Shown piece by piece: positions 1-8,311 of a DNA stretch of 34,128 nucleotides. The stretch is taken from NCBI GenBank assembly GCA_012517815.1, contig JAAYUF010000095.1, forward strand, positions 1-34,128. Direction: 5' to 3'. Made by a program: the position numbers and the translations under genes. The stretch comes from Clostridiales bacterium (lineage in GTDB: Bacteria > Bacillota > Clostridia > Christensenellales > Aristaeellaceae). Within the stretch, counting starts at the first letter, position 1. Each line of letters begins with the position of its first letter. Under the pieces are notes generated by a model. That model searched no databases and had not been told where the DNA came from. It was given only the letters and a program-made list of their open reading frames with translations.

Positions 1-27
1 CCTCATGTCCTGTGTTATGCTGTTCAT
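1..27 (-). CDS. IS481-family transposase, first 9 codons only
   Basis: An ATG at 27 is preceded by AAAGGAG about 11 bases upstream on the minus strand. The nine readable residues are MNSITQDMR. From memory, this matches the usual beginning of helix-turn-helix/DDE transposases of IS481 type in Clostridia, where it is followed by a 'YR.SL.KYA..HG' helix-turn-helix segment. Nothing more of the protein can be seen, so the family call rests on this short start plus the terminus-like sequence just upstream. Whether the copy is intact is unknown. Confidence 0.45.
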
Positions 28-138
28 GAAGGGTAAGGCTCCTTTCGGTTTGTTGGTGTGTTACAACTCAACTATACCGCTTCTTGTCTTATCCTTCATT
101 CCTTTTCTTCGATGTCCAATTTGTATTGTAGTCCTACA
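1..138 (-). mobile_element. End of an IS481-type insertion sequence, cut by the window edge
   Basis: The first ~140 bases are clearly richer in A+T than the rest of the window and end in a TGT-type terminus: on the minus strand the outer end reads TGTAGGACTACAATAC, starting at 138. Inside it lie a ribosome site and the first codons of a transposase running off the left edge. A terminus starting TGT, a short non-coding lead and a transposase fit the IS481/IS3 superfamily. The other end, the second inverted repeat and any target duplication are outside the window, so the exact boundary is inferred. Confidence 0.5.
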
Positions 139-401
139 TTTTTCTGCGTATGGCTCCAGATTTCATCGGACGGATTGCCCTCCTTGCCGGCGTACGCCGA
201 CGGAAAACGTCAATGCCCGGAAGGACCGTCGGGGCATGCGCCCACCTTGGTCAAAGTTGCCCGGCCGTCTTGTGACCATCCCGGCCCGATGGCGTGAAAG
301 CCGGGCAAGCGCCGCACCGTCCCCGTGAGGCCGCCGGCGCGAACCGGCCGGCCCGCCCGTTTCTTCCGGCAGCGAAGCAGGGTTGGGTGGCCATTCCGCG
401 C
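139..401. other. Non-coding stretch between the IS end and the response regulator
   Basis: No convincing gene. It holds the 3' flank of the sugar-transporter/two-component operon. One imperfect inverted repeat at 213-237 (ATGCCCG and CGGGGCAT) could act as a weak terminator for the minus-strand operon, but the T-run after it is poor (TTGACGTTTTCC). GC content rises sharply from left to right, in keeping with an insertion end at about 138. Confidence 0.4.
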
Positions 402-1592
402 TCAGCGATCCAGTGCGCCGGTCGTATGATCCGTGAGGATCAGCTTATGCTGACGGTATTGCATGGGTGTAAGCCCTGTCAGGGCTTTGAAGATATAGCT
501 GAAATAGCGCTGGTTGGAAAACCCCACCTGCTCCACAATCCAATAGATGCGATTCCTCGGGTCCAGCAACAGGCTCTTGGCCCGGGTGATACGCACCGTG
601 TTGATGTAGTCGACAACGCCCATACCCATCTGCTTGCGAAACACGTTGGAAAGATAAGTCGGGTGAAGGTACACCGCGTCGGCGATGCTGCGCAGGGAGA
701 TGCGTTCGCCATAGTGCTGGTCGATGTACTGGCGCGCCAGCCGGATGGACAGGGACAGGTCCTTCTCTGCCGGCTGCGGCTCGCTCGAAGGTTCTTCCGG
801 CAAGGGCGCGCCCTGCGGCAGCAGTTGACGGAAGGCTGCGGGTAACTCATCGATGGCAAGCAAACGGTCGCAGGCCGTCGCCTGAACCCCCGACGCGTCC
901 AGCTGCGCGCGCAGCCAGGCCGCGTCCCCCTGCTCCGTGGCAAACAGCAGCAGTTCAAAGCAAAGCTCCTGCCCAAAAAGCATCCATGTGTGCCCGGCAA
1001 GCAGCCTGCCAAAGTCCTGCTTCAACTGCGGCCTGGACAGGCCGGTTTTCAGCAGCGCAATCAGGTAGCGTTGATCCGCAAGGCCGTAATCCTCCATTCG
1101 CTGCCGCATTTCCGTTTCGGCAATCAAACGCTCCTCAAAGAGCACATCGCCTAAAAAATGCTTTCGCAGCGTGTGCAGGTTCTGGCGGATGTATTCGGCG
1201 TTTTCGAGAACCGACCTGGTTTTTTCGTGGTATCGCTCCGCCCGCGCCAGCACGTCGTTCAAGCTTGCCCGGGAAACCGGTTTGAGCAGATAATCAAACA
1301 TATTCAGATGCGCGCCGCGCTGCGCGTACTCGAAATTCGCATGCGCGGTAATAAACACAACCAGCGTTTCAAAGCCGTTGTCCCGCAGGGCGCTGATCAG
1401 CGAAAGCCCGTCCATCCCCGGCATGCTGATGTCCGCCAGCAACACATCCACCTCGTCCCAGTTGCAGTTGGTCAGGGCGTCCGCCGCATCGGTGAACATG
1501 GCGTAAACGTGCCAGCCGGTGTGCATTTGCGGAATCATGTTGGAGATGCCGTTGAGGATCACCGGCTCGTCGTCGATGATCACAATGTTCAT
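402..1592 (-). CDS. AraC-type response regulator (YesN-like)
   Basis: Cytoplasmic DNA-binding response regulator of 396 residues. The N-terminal receiver domain (about 1-120) shows the acidic pair D7/D8, the phospho-acceptor D54 in 'LLADISMPGMDG' and K104 in 'DYLLKP'. The C-terminal ~100 residues carry the two helix-turn-helix motifs of the AraC family ('SLRSIADAVYLHPTYLSNVF' and 'VEQVGFSNQRYFSYIFK'). The start at 1592 was chosen because GAAGGAGG precedes it at good spacing, and its ATG overlaps the stop of the upstream kinase (ATGA), which implies translational coupling. It sits last in an operon with a sugar ABC importer, so it most likely controls that importer in response to the partner kinase. 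The ligand is unknown. Confidence 0.93.
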   Translation of the reverse strand: MNIVIIDDEPVILNGISNMIPQMHTGWHVYAMFTDAADALTNCNWDEVDVLLADISMPGMDGLSLISALRDNGFETLVVFITAHANFEYAQRGAHLNMFDYLLKPVSRASLNDVLARAERYHEKTRSVLENAEYIRQNLHTLRKHFLGDVLFEERLIAETEMRQRMEDYGLADQRYLIALLKTGLSRPQLKQDFGRLLAGHTWMLFGQELCFELLLFATEQGDAAWLRAQLDASGVQATACDRLLAIDELPAAFRQLLPQGAPLPEEPSSEPQPAEKDLSLSIRLARQYIDQHYGERISLRSIADAVYLHPTYLSNVFRKQMGMGVVDYINTVRITRAKSLLLDPRNRIYWIVEQVGFSNQRYFSYIFKALTGLTPMQYRQHKLILTDHTTGALDR

Positions 1593-3370
1593 CCGTCGCC
1601 TGCCTCCTTCCCATCGGGCAACCACAACCAAACGGTCGTTCCCTTGCCGTACTCGCTTTCCAGGTTTACAAGCGCGCCGGGGCAGCGGTACACGAGCCGG
1701 GAGGCGACGTTGCGCAGGCCGATGTGCGGGCCCTGCGCCGCCTCCGGGTTTTGCAGCATGCGGGTAAGCGGCGCAAGCACCTCCGGCGGGATACCCACGC
1801 CGTTATCCGCGATTTCCAGCCTGTAGCCGCCGGTTTGCGCATCGCCGCGAAGCGTCAGCACATTGCCGTGTTCCCTCCCCGAAAACCCGTGCATGACGGC
1901 GTTTTCCACCAGCGGCTGCAACGTTTGCCTGGGCAGCATGATCCGTTCGCCGCCGCGCACGTCAAGCGCCAGGCGGATATCCATACCCCGGATGGTCGTG
2001 TGCACGGTCAGGTACTCGCGCACGTTTTGCACTTCCTCCTCCAGCGGCACGCTCTCCTGCCCATCGGCCACGGAATGGCGCATCAGGTGGCTCAGCGCCA
2101 CAACCGTTTCAGCCAGTTCCTCCTGTCCGTTTTCCATCAGCCTCCAGTGCAGCATATCAAAGGTGTTCATCAGAAAATGTGGCCGTATCTGGGATTGCAG
2201 CGCTTTATACTGTGCCTCCCGCATCAGGAGCTTCTCGCGGTACTCGGTGATGATGAGTTCCCGGATGCGCCGCACCATGTGGTTGAACGCCTGCGTAATG
2301 CGCCCGAGTTCATCCTGGCGGGTCACAGGCACTTCGGCGTGAAAGTCTTCCTGCTCCAGCCGCGCCATCGCCGCGATCAGCTCCGTGATCCCCCGCGAAC
2401 CGTGCACGGCCAGCCGCTGCGCAAACACCAGCGATAGCGCGAGGCAAACCAGCAGCACCGCCAGCAGCACGAGGGTCAGTTCGCTCACGCTGCGGTTGAG
2501 CACCGTCAGTTGCGTCACGCTGACCAGGTACCAGCCCATGGTGCGGTTATAGCGGCTCACCAGCAATCGGCCCTTGTCGACCCTCTCGCCGCCCGCGCCG
2601 GTCAGCGTCAGCCCGGCCAGATCCTCCGCGCTCAAGCCTTCAGCCTCGCCCGCCACCCCGTATATGCTTCGCCCGCTAGGCGACACCAGAAACAGGCGGC
2701 TGCCGCTGAGCATCCCCTCGGGGTAGGTGATACGGCTGAAGTAGTTCTTGTTCAGGGACAGGATCATCAGCCCCAGCAGCTTTCGGTGGGAATAGTCCAT
2801 GATCACCGCCGCGGCGTGGATATCGGTATCGGGCCGATACGTCGGGTCCAGCGCATAGCGATCGTAGATGTCGTTGGCCTCAAGCCACACAAGGCTGCCC
2901 TGCTTGGCCTGCGTATCGCGGTACACCTGCGTATCCTCCAGGCGGAACGCCTCGGGCAGCACCAGCGTCACATTGGGTGAAAAACGGTGCAGGGATGTGT
3001 CGATAATCATCAGGCTGCGCAGATCATTGCTGCTGATGAGCTTCACCTTGAGGATGGATTCCACCTTGGTGCGGGCGCGGGCAATCGCGATATCTCCCGT
3101 TTGGTTCAGGCTCTCGCGGATGGCGCTGTCAATCACGATGTCAAAGCCCCGGGAGTTGATGCCGGAAAGGCGGTTTTCCAGATCGGCGTTGACTACGGAT
3201 ACAAGCTGATCCAGATGCTGGGTTTCGTTTTGGGCGATAATGCCCGTCAGCAGGGCTGTCAGCGCGCCAAACGCCACCAGCAGCGTCAGCCCCGTCAGCC
3301 CGATGTAGCTAAACAGCAAGCGACGCCGATAGGGAATGGTCGCAAGCGTAAGCCTGAACTTTTCAAACAT
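1589..3370 (-). CDS. Sensor histidine kinase (YesM-like)
   Basis: Membrane sensor kinase of 593 residues. A first membrane helix (about 19-46) and a second one (about 297-318) bracket a ~250-residue extracytoplasmic sensing domain. A HAMP segment follows (about 320-372), then the His_kinase motif with the likely phospho-accepting H398 in 'QIRPHFLMNT', and an HATPase domain with the N-box N490 ('LVENAVMHGF') and 'DNGVGI' at 522-527. This is the usual layout of the YesM family, which pairs with AraC-type regulators next to sugar ABC importers. The start at 3370 follows GGGAGGTG; a longer reading frame upstream lacks a ribosome site. It probably phosphorylates the neighbouring regulator. Confidence 0.93.
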   Translation of the reverse strand: MFEKFRLTLATIPYRRRLLFSYIGLTGLTLLVAFGALTALLTGIIAQNETQHLDQLVSVVNADLENRLSGINSRGFDIVIDSAIRESLNQTGDIAIARARTKVESILKVKLISSNDLRSLMIIDTSLHRFSPNVTLVLPEAFRLEDTQVYRDTQAKQGSLVWLEANDIYDRYALDPTYRPDTDIHAAAVIMDYSHRKLLGLMILSLNKNYFSRITYPEGMLSGSRLFLVSPSGRSIYGVAGEAEGLSAEDLAGLTLTGAGGERVDKGRLLVSRYNRTMGWYLVSVTQLTVLNRSVSELTLVLLAVLLVCLALSLVFAQRLAVHGSRGITELIAAMARLEQEDFHAEVPVTRQDELGRITQAFNHMVRRIRELIITEYREKLLMREAQYKALQSQIRPHFLMNTFDMLHWRLMENGQEELAETVVALSHLMRHSVADGQESVPLEEEVQNVREYLTVHTTIRGMDIRLALDVRGGERIMLPRQTLQPLVENAVMHGFSGREHGNVLTLRGDAQTGGYRLEIADNGVGIPPEVLAPLTRMLQNPEAAQGPHIGLRNVASRLVYRCPGALVNLESEYGKGTTVWLWLPDGKEAGDG

Positions 3371-3404
3371 GCCCACACCTCCCGGCCGCTCTGCCGCCCA
3401 AACT

Positions 3405-3429
3405 GGGGCAGGCGCGTTGCGCCCGCCCC
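3405..3429 (-). other. Stem-loop between permease and kinase genes
   Basis: GGGGC-A-GGCGC and GCGCC-C-GCCCC form a ten-pair stem with one mismatch and a 3-base loop in the 104-base gap before the kinase gene. There is no strong T-run, so it is more likely a partial terminator or RNA-stability element that lowers two-component expression relative to the transporter. Confidence 0.45.
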
Positions 3430-3474
3430 GATTGTAGCAAAAACCGGCAGGCTTGGCAAGGAACCGTCGGGCCG

Positions 3475-4323
3475 CTATTCCTTGAGCCCCGCGCCAACCA
3501 CGCCCTGGATGAAGTATTTCTGCAACGGGATCAGGATCACCGCCGGCACCAGAATGGCGATGGTGGTCGCCGAATAGATGAGCGTCCAGTCCGTATAGCT
3601 TTCGCCCGTGAATTCCGCAATGGCCACCTGCATCACCTTGAGAGCCTTGCCGGAAGCCGCTACCAGCGGCCACAGAAACGCGTCCCACTGCTGAATGAAC
3701 ATCATCAGGCTTGCGCTGATGATCACCGGCACCGAAAGCGGCACGATGATGCCGAAATACGTCCTCAGCGTGCTCGCGCCGTCGATGCGCGCGGATTCCA
3801 GCAGCGCATCGGGAATATCTTTATAAAACTGCATGTACAGGAACACGATCATGCCGTTGCCGATCATGGGCAGGACCAGCGCCGCCCGCGTGTTCAGGAT
3901 GCCAAGCGCCGAGCAGGTCTTATAAAGCGGTATGGCGATCACCTCAAAGGGGATCATGAAGGAAAACAGAAACACCAGAAACAGCGGCGTTTTGCCCCTG
4001 AACCGGTATTTGGCAAAGGTATAGCCGGCCAGTCCGTTTACCAGAAATCCGAAGGCAACCGTCAGCACGGCCACCAGCATGGAGTTGCCCATCGGCACGC
4101 CAAAACCCGTATCGGTAAACAGTCGCCCATAATGGGAAAGCGTGAAGGTCCTGGGGATGAACGTGAACAGGGAAAGCGTCTGCGTATAATTGAAAATTTC
4201 CGCGTCCTGCGTGCGAAAGGAGTTGCCGGCCGTGACCACGATGGGCAGCATCACCGCCAGCACAACCAGGAGGAGCACCGCGTAATACAGGATGCTCAGG
4301 GGTATGCTACGCCTGCCTGTCAT
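3475..4323 (-). CDS. Sugar ABC transporter permease, MalG type
   Basis: Inner-membrane subunit of 282 residues with about six hydrophobic helices, typical of the MalG/UgpE (CUT1) permease family. The cytoplasmic loop that docks with the ATPase is seen as 'ESARIDGASTLRTYFGIIVP', matching the EAA...G consensus. Its ATG overlaps the stop of the MalF-type gene (ATGA). With the neighbouring binding protein and permease it forms an importer for an oligosaccharide or related sugar. No ATPase gene lies in this cluster, as is common for CUT1 systems that use a shared MsmK/MsmX-type ATPase encoded elsewhere. Substrate cannot be told from sequence. Confidence 0.92.
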   Translation of the reverse strand: MTGRRSIPLSILYYAVLLLVVLAVMLPIVVTAGNSFRTQDAEIFNYTQTLSLFTFIPRTFTLSHYGRLFTDTGFGVPMGNSMLVAVLTVAFGFLVNGLAGYTFAKYRFRGKTPLFLVFLFSFMIPFEVIAIPLYKTCSALGILNTRAALVLPMIGNGMIVFLYMQFYKDIPDALLESARIDGASTLRTYFGIIVPLSVPVIISASLMMFIQQWDAFLWPLVAASGKALKVMQVAIAEFTGESYTDWTLIYSATTIAILVPAVILIPLQKYFIQGVVGAGLKE

Positions 4324-5258
4324 GCGCGGGCACCGCCTTTCACACGCCGCGCCGCGCGCGGCTCGTTATCCCGGGTAATCGCCATCTGCACCGCGGCGAT
4401 GACGATGGCAATGATCATCATCACCGTGACCAGCGCGTAAGCGCGCGGGTAGTTGCCGTAGCTGAAAGCGGAGCGGTACGCCTCATACATCAGCGTATCG
4501 GTCGACATGGAAGGCCCGCCGTCCGTCAGCAGATACACCGGCACAAACATGAACACGTTGATGAGCGTGTCTGAAATGATCACAAACACCAGCGAGTTTT
4601 TAAGCATGGGCAGCGTAATGCGAAACAGGGTGGTCCAAAAGCCCGCCCCGTCCAGCTTGGCCGCCTCATACACGCTGGCGTTGATATTCTGCAACCCGGC
4701 CAGCAGGAACATCATCCAGTATGGGATTCCCTTCCAGCAGCAGACGAACATGATCACATACAGCGCCTGATCGCGGCTGGTTAAAAACGGCTGTTCCCGC
4801 AAGCCAAGGCTGGAAAGCACGGTGTTGATGATGCCCGTGGAAGCGCTGAAAAACAGGTTCCACACCGTGCAGGCAATGACCATGCTGACCGACACCGGGA
4901 TGTAGATGAGCGTGCGGGCCATGCGCACCGCCTTGCTCCGGCGGTTTAAAAACAGCGCCAGCACGATGGCCAGCACCACCTGAAGGACGGTGGTCACGGC
5001 GCAAAACCAGACCGTGATACCCAGCGAATGGGCAAATGTCGGTTCGGAAAACAGCGAAAGGTAATTATCCAAACCGACAAAGCGCAGGACGCCGCCCCGC
5101 GCAGACTTCACGAAGCTCTCCGCCAGGGAGTAGAAGATGGGGTAGATCTTGAAAATGCCGATCAGCAGAATGGACGGCAGCAGCAGCAGGTAGGGCTCCA
5201 GCCGGATGCCGCGCCGTTTGGGAATCCGTGCGTTGCCGCTTTGTGCCTGACGGATCAT
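4320..5258 (-). CDS. Sugar ABC transporter permease, MalF type
   Basis: Inner-membrane subunit of 312 residues, with a first helix 'YLLLLPSILLIGIFKIYPI' typical of MalF/LacF-like CUT1 permeases and an EAA loop 'YEAAKLDGAGFWTTLFRITL'. The start at 5258 follows AAGGAAGG. It is separated from the binding-protein gene by 162 bases containing a long stem-loop, and overlaps the MalG-type gene by 4 bases. It forms the heterodimeric channel with the MalG-type partner. Confidence 0.92.
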   Translation of the reverse strand: MIRQAQSGNARIPKRRGIRLEPYLLLLPSILLIGIFKIYPIFYSLAESFVKSARGGVLRFVGLDNYLSLFSEPTFAHSLGITVWFCAVTTVLQVVLAIVLALFLNRRSKAVRMARTLIYIPVSVSMVIACTVWNLFFSASTGIINTVLSSLGLREQPFLTSRDQALYVIMFVCCWKGIPYWMMFLLAGLQNINASVYEAAKLDGAGFWTTLFRITLPMLKNSLVFVIISDTLINVFMFVPVYLLTDGGPSMSTDTLMYEAYRSAFSYGNYPRAYALVTVMMIIAIVIAAVQMAITRDNEPRAARRVKGGARA

Positions 5259-5280
5259 TCGCGTTACCTTCCTTTACAGC

Positions 5281-5325
5281 GTTTTCGGCCCGAGGGCGAA
5301 GCGGTGCCGCCCGCGGGCCGAAAAC
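5281..5325 (-). other. Stem-loop after the sugar-binding-protein gene
   Basis: GTTTTCGGCCCG (5281-5292) pairs perfectly with CGGGCCGAAAAC (5314-5325), and an inner GGGCG/CGCCC lengthens the stem. It lies between the binding-protein stop and the first permease. Such elements usually protect the upstream mRNA or cause partial termination, giving more binding protein than permease. The role is inferred from position. Confidence 0.6.
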
Positions 5326-5420
5326 CGTTTGATGGATCATGGCCGCCCGGCGTCCGGCGGCGTGCGCCGCGGCGAACCTGCGCCGATGCCAAGCGCCTGT
5401 GCTCCTTGCATGGGCGTGCC

Positions 5421-6716
5421 TTACTGATACATGGTCAGCTGGGTATCGAGCTGAGATACGGCCGAATCCAGCGCTTCCGTCACATCCACCCCGTTGCGGA
5501 TATCCGAGAAGGTGCTGCCGATAATCGTCTCGAATTCACCGTAGGCGAGCGTGGAGGGGCGCGGGAAGGCCGTGTTTTGCGCCTCGTAGCTGGCCAGGCG
5601 GAAGATGCTGAGCGGGAACTCATCATACTTCGCGTCGGAACTGTATTTTTCCAGCGCGGAGATCGTCGCGGCAAACGCGCCGCGGGTTTCCAAGAAGATG
5701 CTGTTGCCCTCGCCCAGCGTGAAGTATTTGATGAAATCCACAGCCGTGGGCACGTTCTGCGATCCGGAGCTCAGGCCCACGTGCCAGCTGTCCGTCGGGG
5801 TGGCGGCGGCGCCGTCGGCGAAGTACGGGAACGCCGTGTAGCCCCAGTTGAGCCCTTCGGTCTTGCCGAATGTGTTGTAGTTGAAGATGTTGCCCGTGAG
5901 GAAAACGATCTTGCCCGCCATGAACAGGCCGTTGGAATCGGCAGCCGTCGTGCCCTTGGGCGAGATGTTGGCGACGTTGTGGATATCGCTGTACCACTGC
6001 ATCGCTTTTTTAAAGTTGTCGCTGTTGAGGTAACCGTCCACCGTCAGGCCGTCCTCGCCAAAGGCGGTGGCGCCCAGCGAGTTGGGCAGGGGCAGGATCT
6101 GGTAGGGCCGATCCACCTGCTCAAAGGTCAGGCCGTAAATGGTTTTGTCGTTCAGGCTTTCCATCACCTGTTGGCTCATGGTTACGATCTCTTCCCAGGT
6201 GAGGCGCTTTGCAGGGTTCTGGGAGGGGTACGCAATCCCCGCGGCGTCCAGCAGATCCTTGTTGTAGAACAGGGCCTGGCAGGAGTTGCAAAGCGGCGGC
6301 GCCATAAACTGGCCTTCAAACGCACCGGTTTTGACCAGCGCGGACGCGAAGAGCGCCTTCTCGTCCTGGGTGAAGTACGCGTCCATAGAGCTGATCCAGC
6401 CTCTGTAGGCATAGCTGCTGACCATGGTCGCGTCGGTCATGACCACGTCGAAATCCTGGCTCTGGCTGCCTAGCTTGATGGTGACGGCGTCGTTATACTC
6501 CGCGTAGGGGTATTCCTCCAGGTTGACCGTCACGTTGGGGTTAAGCGCCGTGTAGGCGTCGATCGCCGCCTGCACCGCCGCATGGTACTCCGTAAAGGAA
6601 AGTACGGTAATGGTCCCCGACGGAGCCGACTCCGCGGCCGCGCCAAGCGACAGCATGCCGGTCAGCATCACCAGTATGAGCAATGCGCCCATCAGTTTCC
6701 CCGTGTTCTTCTTCAT
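5421..6716 (-). CDS. Sugar ABC transporter substrate-binding protein (family 1)
   Basis: Exported binding protein of 431 residues, the usual size for CUT1 family 1 receptors. A signal peptide is clear: two lysines, a hydrophobic core and an 'LGAAAES' cleavage region. There is no cysteine, so it does not look like a lipoprotein, which is unusual for a Gram-positive receptor. The mature part starts 'SGTITVLSFTEYHAAVQAAI' and has the 'NPNVTVNLEEYPYAEY' type segment seen in maltose/multiple-sugar receptors. The start at 6716 follows AGGAGG. It is the first gene of the operon that continues with two permeases and the two-component system. Confidence 0.92.
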   Translation of the reverse strand: MKKNTGKLMGALLILVMLTGMLSLGAAAESAPSGTITVLSFTEYHAAVQAAIDAYTALNPNVTVNLEEYPYAEYNDAVTIKLGSQSQDFDVVMTDATMVSSYAYRGWISSMDAYFTQDEKALFASALVKTGAFEGQFMAPPLCNSCQALFYNKDLLDAAGIAYPSQNPAKRLTWEEIVTMSQQVMESLNDKTIYGLTFEQVDRPYQILPLPNSLGATAFGEDGLTVDGYLNSDNFKKAMQWYSDIHNVANISPKGTTAADSNGLFMAGKIVFLTGNIFNYNTFGKTEGLNWGYTAFPYFADGAAATPTDSWHVGLSSGSQNVPTAVDFIKYFTLGEGNSIFLETRGAFAATISALEKYSSDAKYDEFPLSIFRLASYEAQNTAFPRPSTLAYGEFETIIGSTFSDIRNGVDVTEALDSAVSQLDTQLTMYQ

Positions 6717-6797
6717 CACAAAACCTCCTCCAAATTTGTGTGCCCACCGTAAAACGCGAGACGCCAGCTCCTCGTCTCCCTCTGATGCGATTATCTT

Positions 6798-6827
6798 AGC
6801 ATAGCGCCTTCGCGGATAACATGCCAA
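6798..6827 (-). promoter_or_regulatory. Candidate promoter of the sugar-transporter operon
   Basis: On the minus strand TTGGCA (6822-6827) and TATGCT (6798-6803) are 18 bases apart, about 80 bases upstream of the binding-protein start. The -35 is a good match, the -10 only fair (4 of 6). Confidence 0.4.
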
Positions 6828-6873
6828 AAACGCAAGATTTGTTCCACGATTTACAGCGCTTGTCCTAAACGGA

Positions 6874-6902
6874 TTGAAACCGCCCATCGGGGATGGTATA
6901 TT
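6874..6902 (+). promoter_or_regulatory. Sigma-A-type promoter of the nucleoside phosphorylase gene
   Basis: TTGAAA (6874-6879) and TATATT (6897-6902) are exactly 17 bases apart and lead into the phosphorylase gene about 70 bases downstream. It lies back to back with the promoter of the sugar-transporter operon. Confidence 0.6.
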
Positions 6903-6971
6903 CAGTTTGCTTCAGGAGCCGGACGCAACAAGCGGCAAGCCGGATAGCAACCGAAAGGAATGGATTTGTAA

Positions 6972-7784
6972 GTGGAAGAGAAAAAGCAGTATCACCTTCA
7001 CACCACCTCCGCGGACGTGGCGCCCTATGTGCTGTTGCCCGGCGACCCGCACCGCGTGCCGCTGGTGGCCAAGCTGTGGGATGAGGCGCGCTTTGTGGCG
7101 GATAACCGGGAACACGTCACCTACACCGGCACGTACAAGGGCATGCCCATCACCTGCACCAGCACCGGCATGGGCTGCCCCTCCACGGCGATCGCAGTGG
7201 AAGAGCTGGCCCGTTGCGGCGCGACCACCATGATGCGCATGGGCACCACCGCCGGCATCGCCAGCAACGTGCACCCCGGCGATCTGGTGATTTTCGACAG
7301 CGCCTGCCGTTTTGAAGGCACTACCAAGTGTTACGTGCCGCCTGAGTACCCGGCGGTTTCCCATCACGAAATCGTCGCCGCGGCAATCCAGACGGCGGAG
7401 CGGCTCGGGCGGACCTTCCATGTCGGCACATCCCGTTGCATCGACGCGCTGTACAGCAACCGTCCGGACCCGAATTGCAGCTTTGGCGGCTATCACCCGC
7501 ACGCCTGGGACCATTTCCTGTCGGATCTCAGGCAGATGAATGTGATCGCGGGAGAAATGGAAAGCGCGGCCGTGATGGTGCTCACGCGCCTGTTCGGCCT
7601 GCGCGGCGGAGCCATTTGCATGTGCGTGGCCAGCCTCACGCAGGATTTTGACCGCGGCGGTCAGCTGGACGTCAGCAGCATTCCGTATGGCGGCGACCGC
7701 ATCGAGCAGCTGAACCGGATCGCGCTGGATACCATGTATCAAATCTACCGAAACGATCAGGCAAAAGCCTCCGGAACGAAGTAA
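6972..7784 (+). CDS. Nucleoside phosphorylase (uridine phosphorylase-like)
   Basis: Cytoplasmic enzyme of 270 residues in the PNP/UDP family, which splits a nucleoside with phosphate into a free base and sugar-1-phosphate. Family marks are 'LLPGDPHRV' (phosphate site), 'RMGTTAGI' and 'GEMESAAVM', whose ME pair binds the ribose. The purine-type Asp found in DeoD ('TVSD') is not evident (here 'CVASLTQD'), nor is a clear Q-x-R uracil motif, so base specificity is open. The start is a GTG at 6972 with AAAGGA 12 bases upstream, slightly far. It stands alone on the plus strand, between the sugar importer and the nucleoside-type operon, and is a divergent paralogue of the gene at 11098-11847. Confidence 0.9.
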   Translation: MEEKKQYHLHTTSADVAPYVLLPGDPHRVPLVAKLWDEARFVADNREHVTYTGTYKGMPITCTSTGMGCPSTAIAVEELARCGATTMMRMGTTAGIASNVHPGDLVIFDSACRFEGTTKCYVPPEYPAVSHHEIVAAAIQTAERLGRTFHVGTSRCIDALYSNRPDPNCSFGGYHPHAWDHFLSDLRQMNVIAGEMESAAVMVLTRLFGLRGGAICMCVASLTQDFDRGGQLDVSSIPYGGDRIEQLNRIALDTMYQIYRNDQAKASGTK

Positions 7785-8242
7785 CCCTTGCGGGCGTCAC
7801 GGTCGGACGGCACGGCGGGGCGGGCCGGGGGCGTGGGAACGTCGCCGCAGCCTTCGGTTTCAACGCATAGACGCCTCCGTCCCCCGGCGTTTCTCTTCCT
7901 GTGGCACCGTTGCGAAAGCTCGACGCAACCCCGCTGCGTCCCCTCCTCCCGGCAGATAACCGCTCGTGGGTTTTAACGCATGGACAAACGGACATCATAG
8001 GAAGGAGAATCACCCCCGACCCGTGCGCGGCCCCTAAGAAAACGGGGCGTGCGCAAAACCTCCCGACGCGGGATGATCGCCGCGAAGGGAGGTCTCTTTA
8101 TGCTCTCGCGTTCCGCCGGAGGAGAACCGCTTCCGGCTCAGCCAAGTATTCCCATGGTTGCCGACGACCCGTCGTCAGTCGGCAGGGCGGCGTCCGCGCG
8201 GCTCGGCTGATTGGGCGCGTTGCCGCCGTGCCCATCCGCAGG
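7785..8242. other. Non-coding stretch after the phosphorylase gene
   Basis: No convincing gene in either direction; the long frames here are GC-driven antisense frames. It contains the structured hairpin described at 8058-8099 and, after it, a 35-codon frame (8100-8207) that I could not match to anything. No clear terminator follows the phosphorylase directly. Confidence 0.5.
8058..8099 (+). other. Hairpin covering a ribosome-site-like sequence
   Basis: ACCTCCC (8058-8064) pairs with GGGAGGT (8087-8093), with an inner CGCGG/CCGCG separated by a GA/AA internal loop. CTCTTT follows, then an ATG at 8100. GGGAGG is a good ribosome site 7 bases before that ATG, so the stem would hide it. It could be a weak terminator for the phosphorylase transcript or a leader whose gene has been lost. 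No riboswitch or T-box core sequence was found upstream. Confidence 0.35.
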
Positions 8243-8284
8243 CAAAACAGCCCGCGAGCCGTTATCCTGGCTTTGCGGGCTGTT
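8243..8284 (-). terminator. Rho-independent terminator of the nucleoside-type operon
   Basis: AACAGCCCGC (8246-8255) pairs perfectly with GCGGGCTGTT (8275-8284); an inner GAGCC/GGCTT adds five pairs. Read on the minus strand the stem runs straight into TTTTGCC. It lies 28 bases after the last gene of the operon. Confidence 0.75.
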
Positions 8285-8311
8285 GCCGTTACGGCCGTCC
8301 TTGCCCCTGTC

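Noticed and set aside
5028..6473. 481-codon open frame on the plus strand
   Set aside because: It lies antisense to the binding-protein and permease genes, has no ribosome site, and its residues (Arg, Gly, His and Val rich) match nothing. GC-rich codon use opens antisense frames throughout this window.
7985..8100. T-box riboswitch
   Set aside because: The hairpin and T-rich end look suggestive, but the conserved T-box sequence (TGGNACCGCG type) is missing and no synthetase or amino-acid gene follows.
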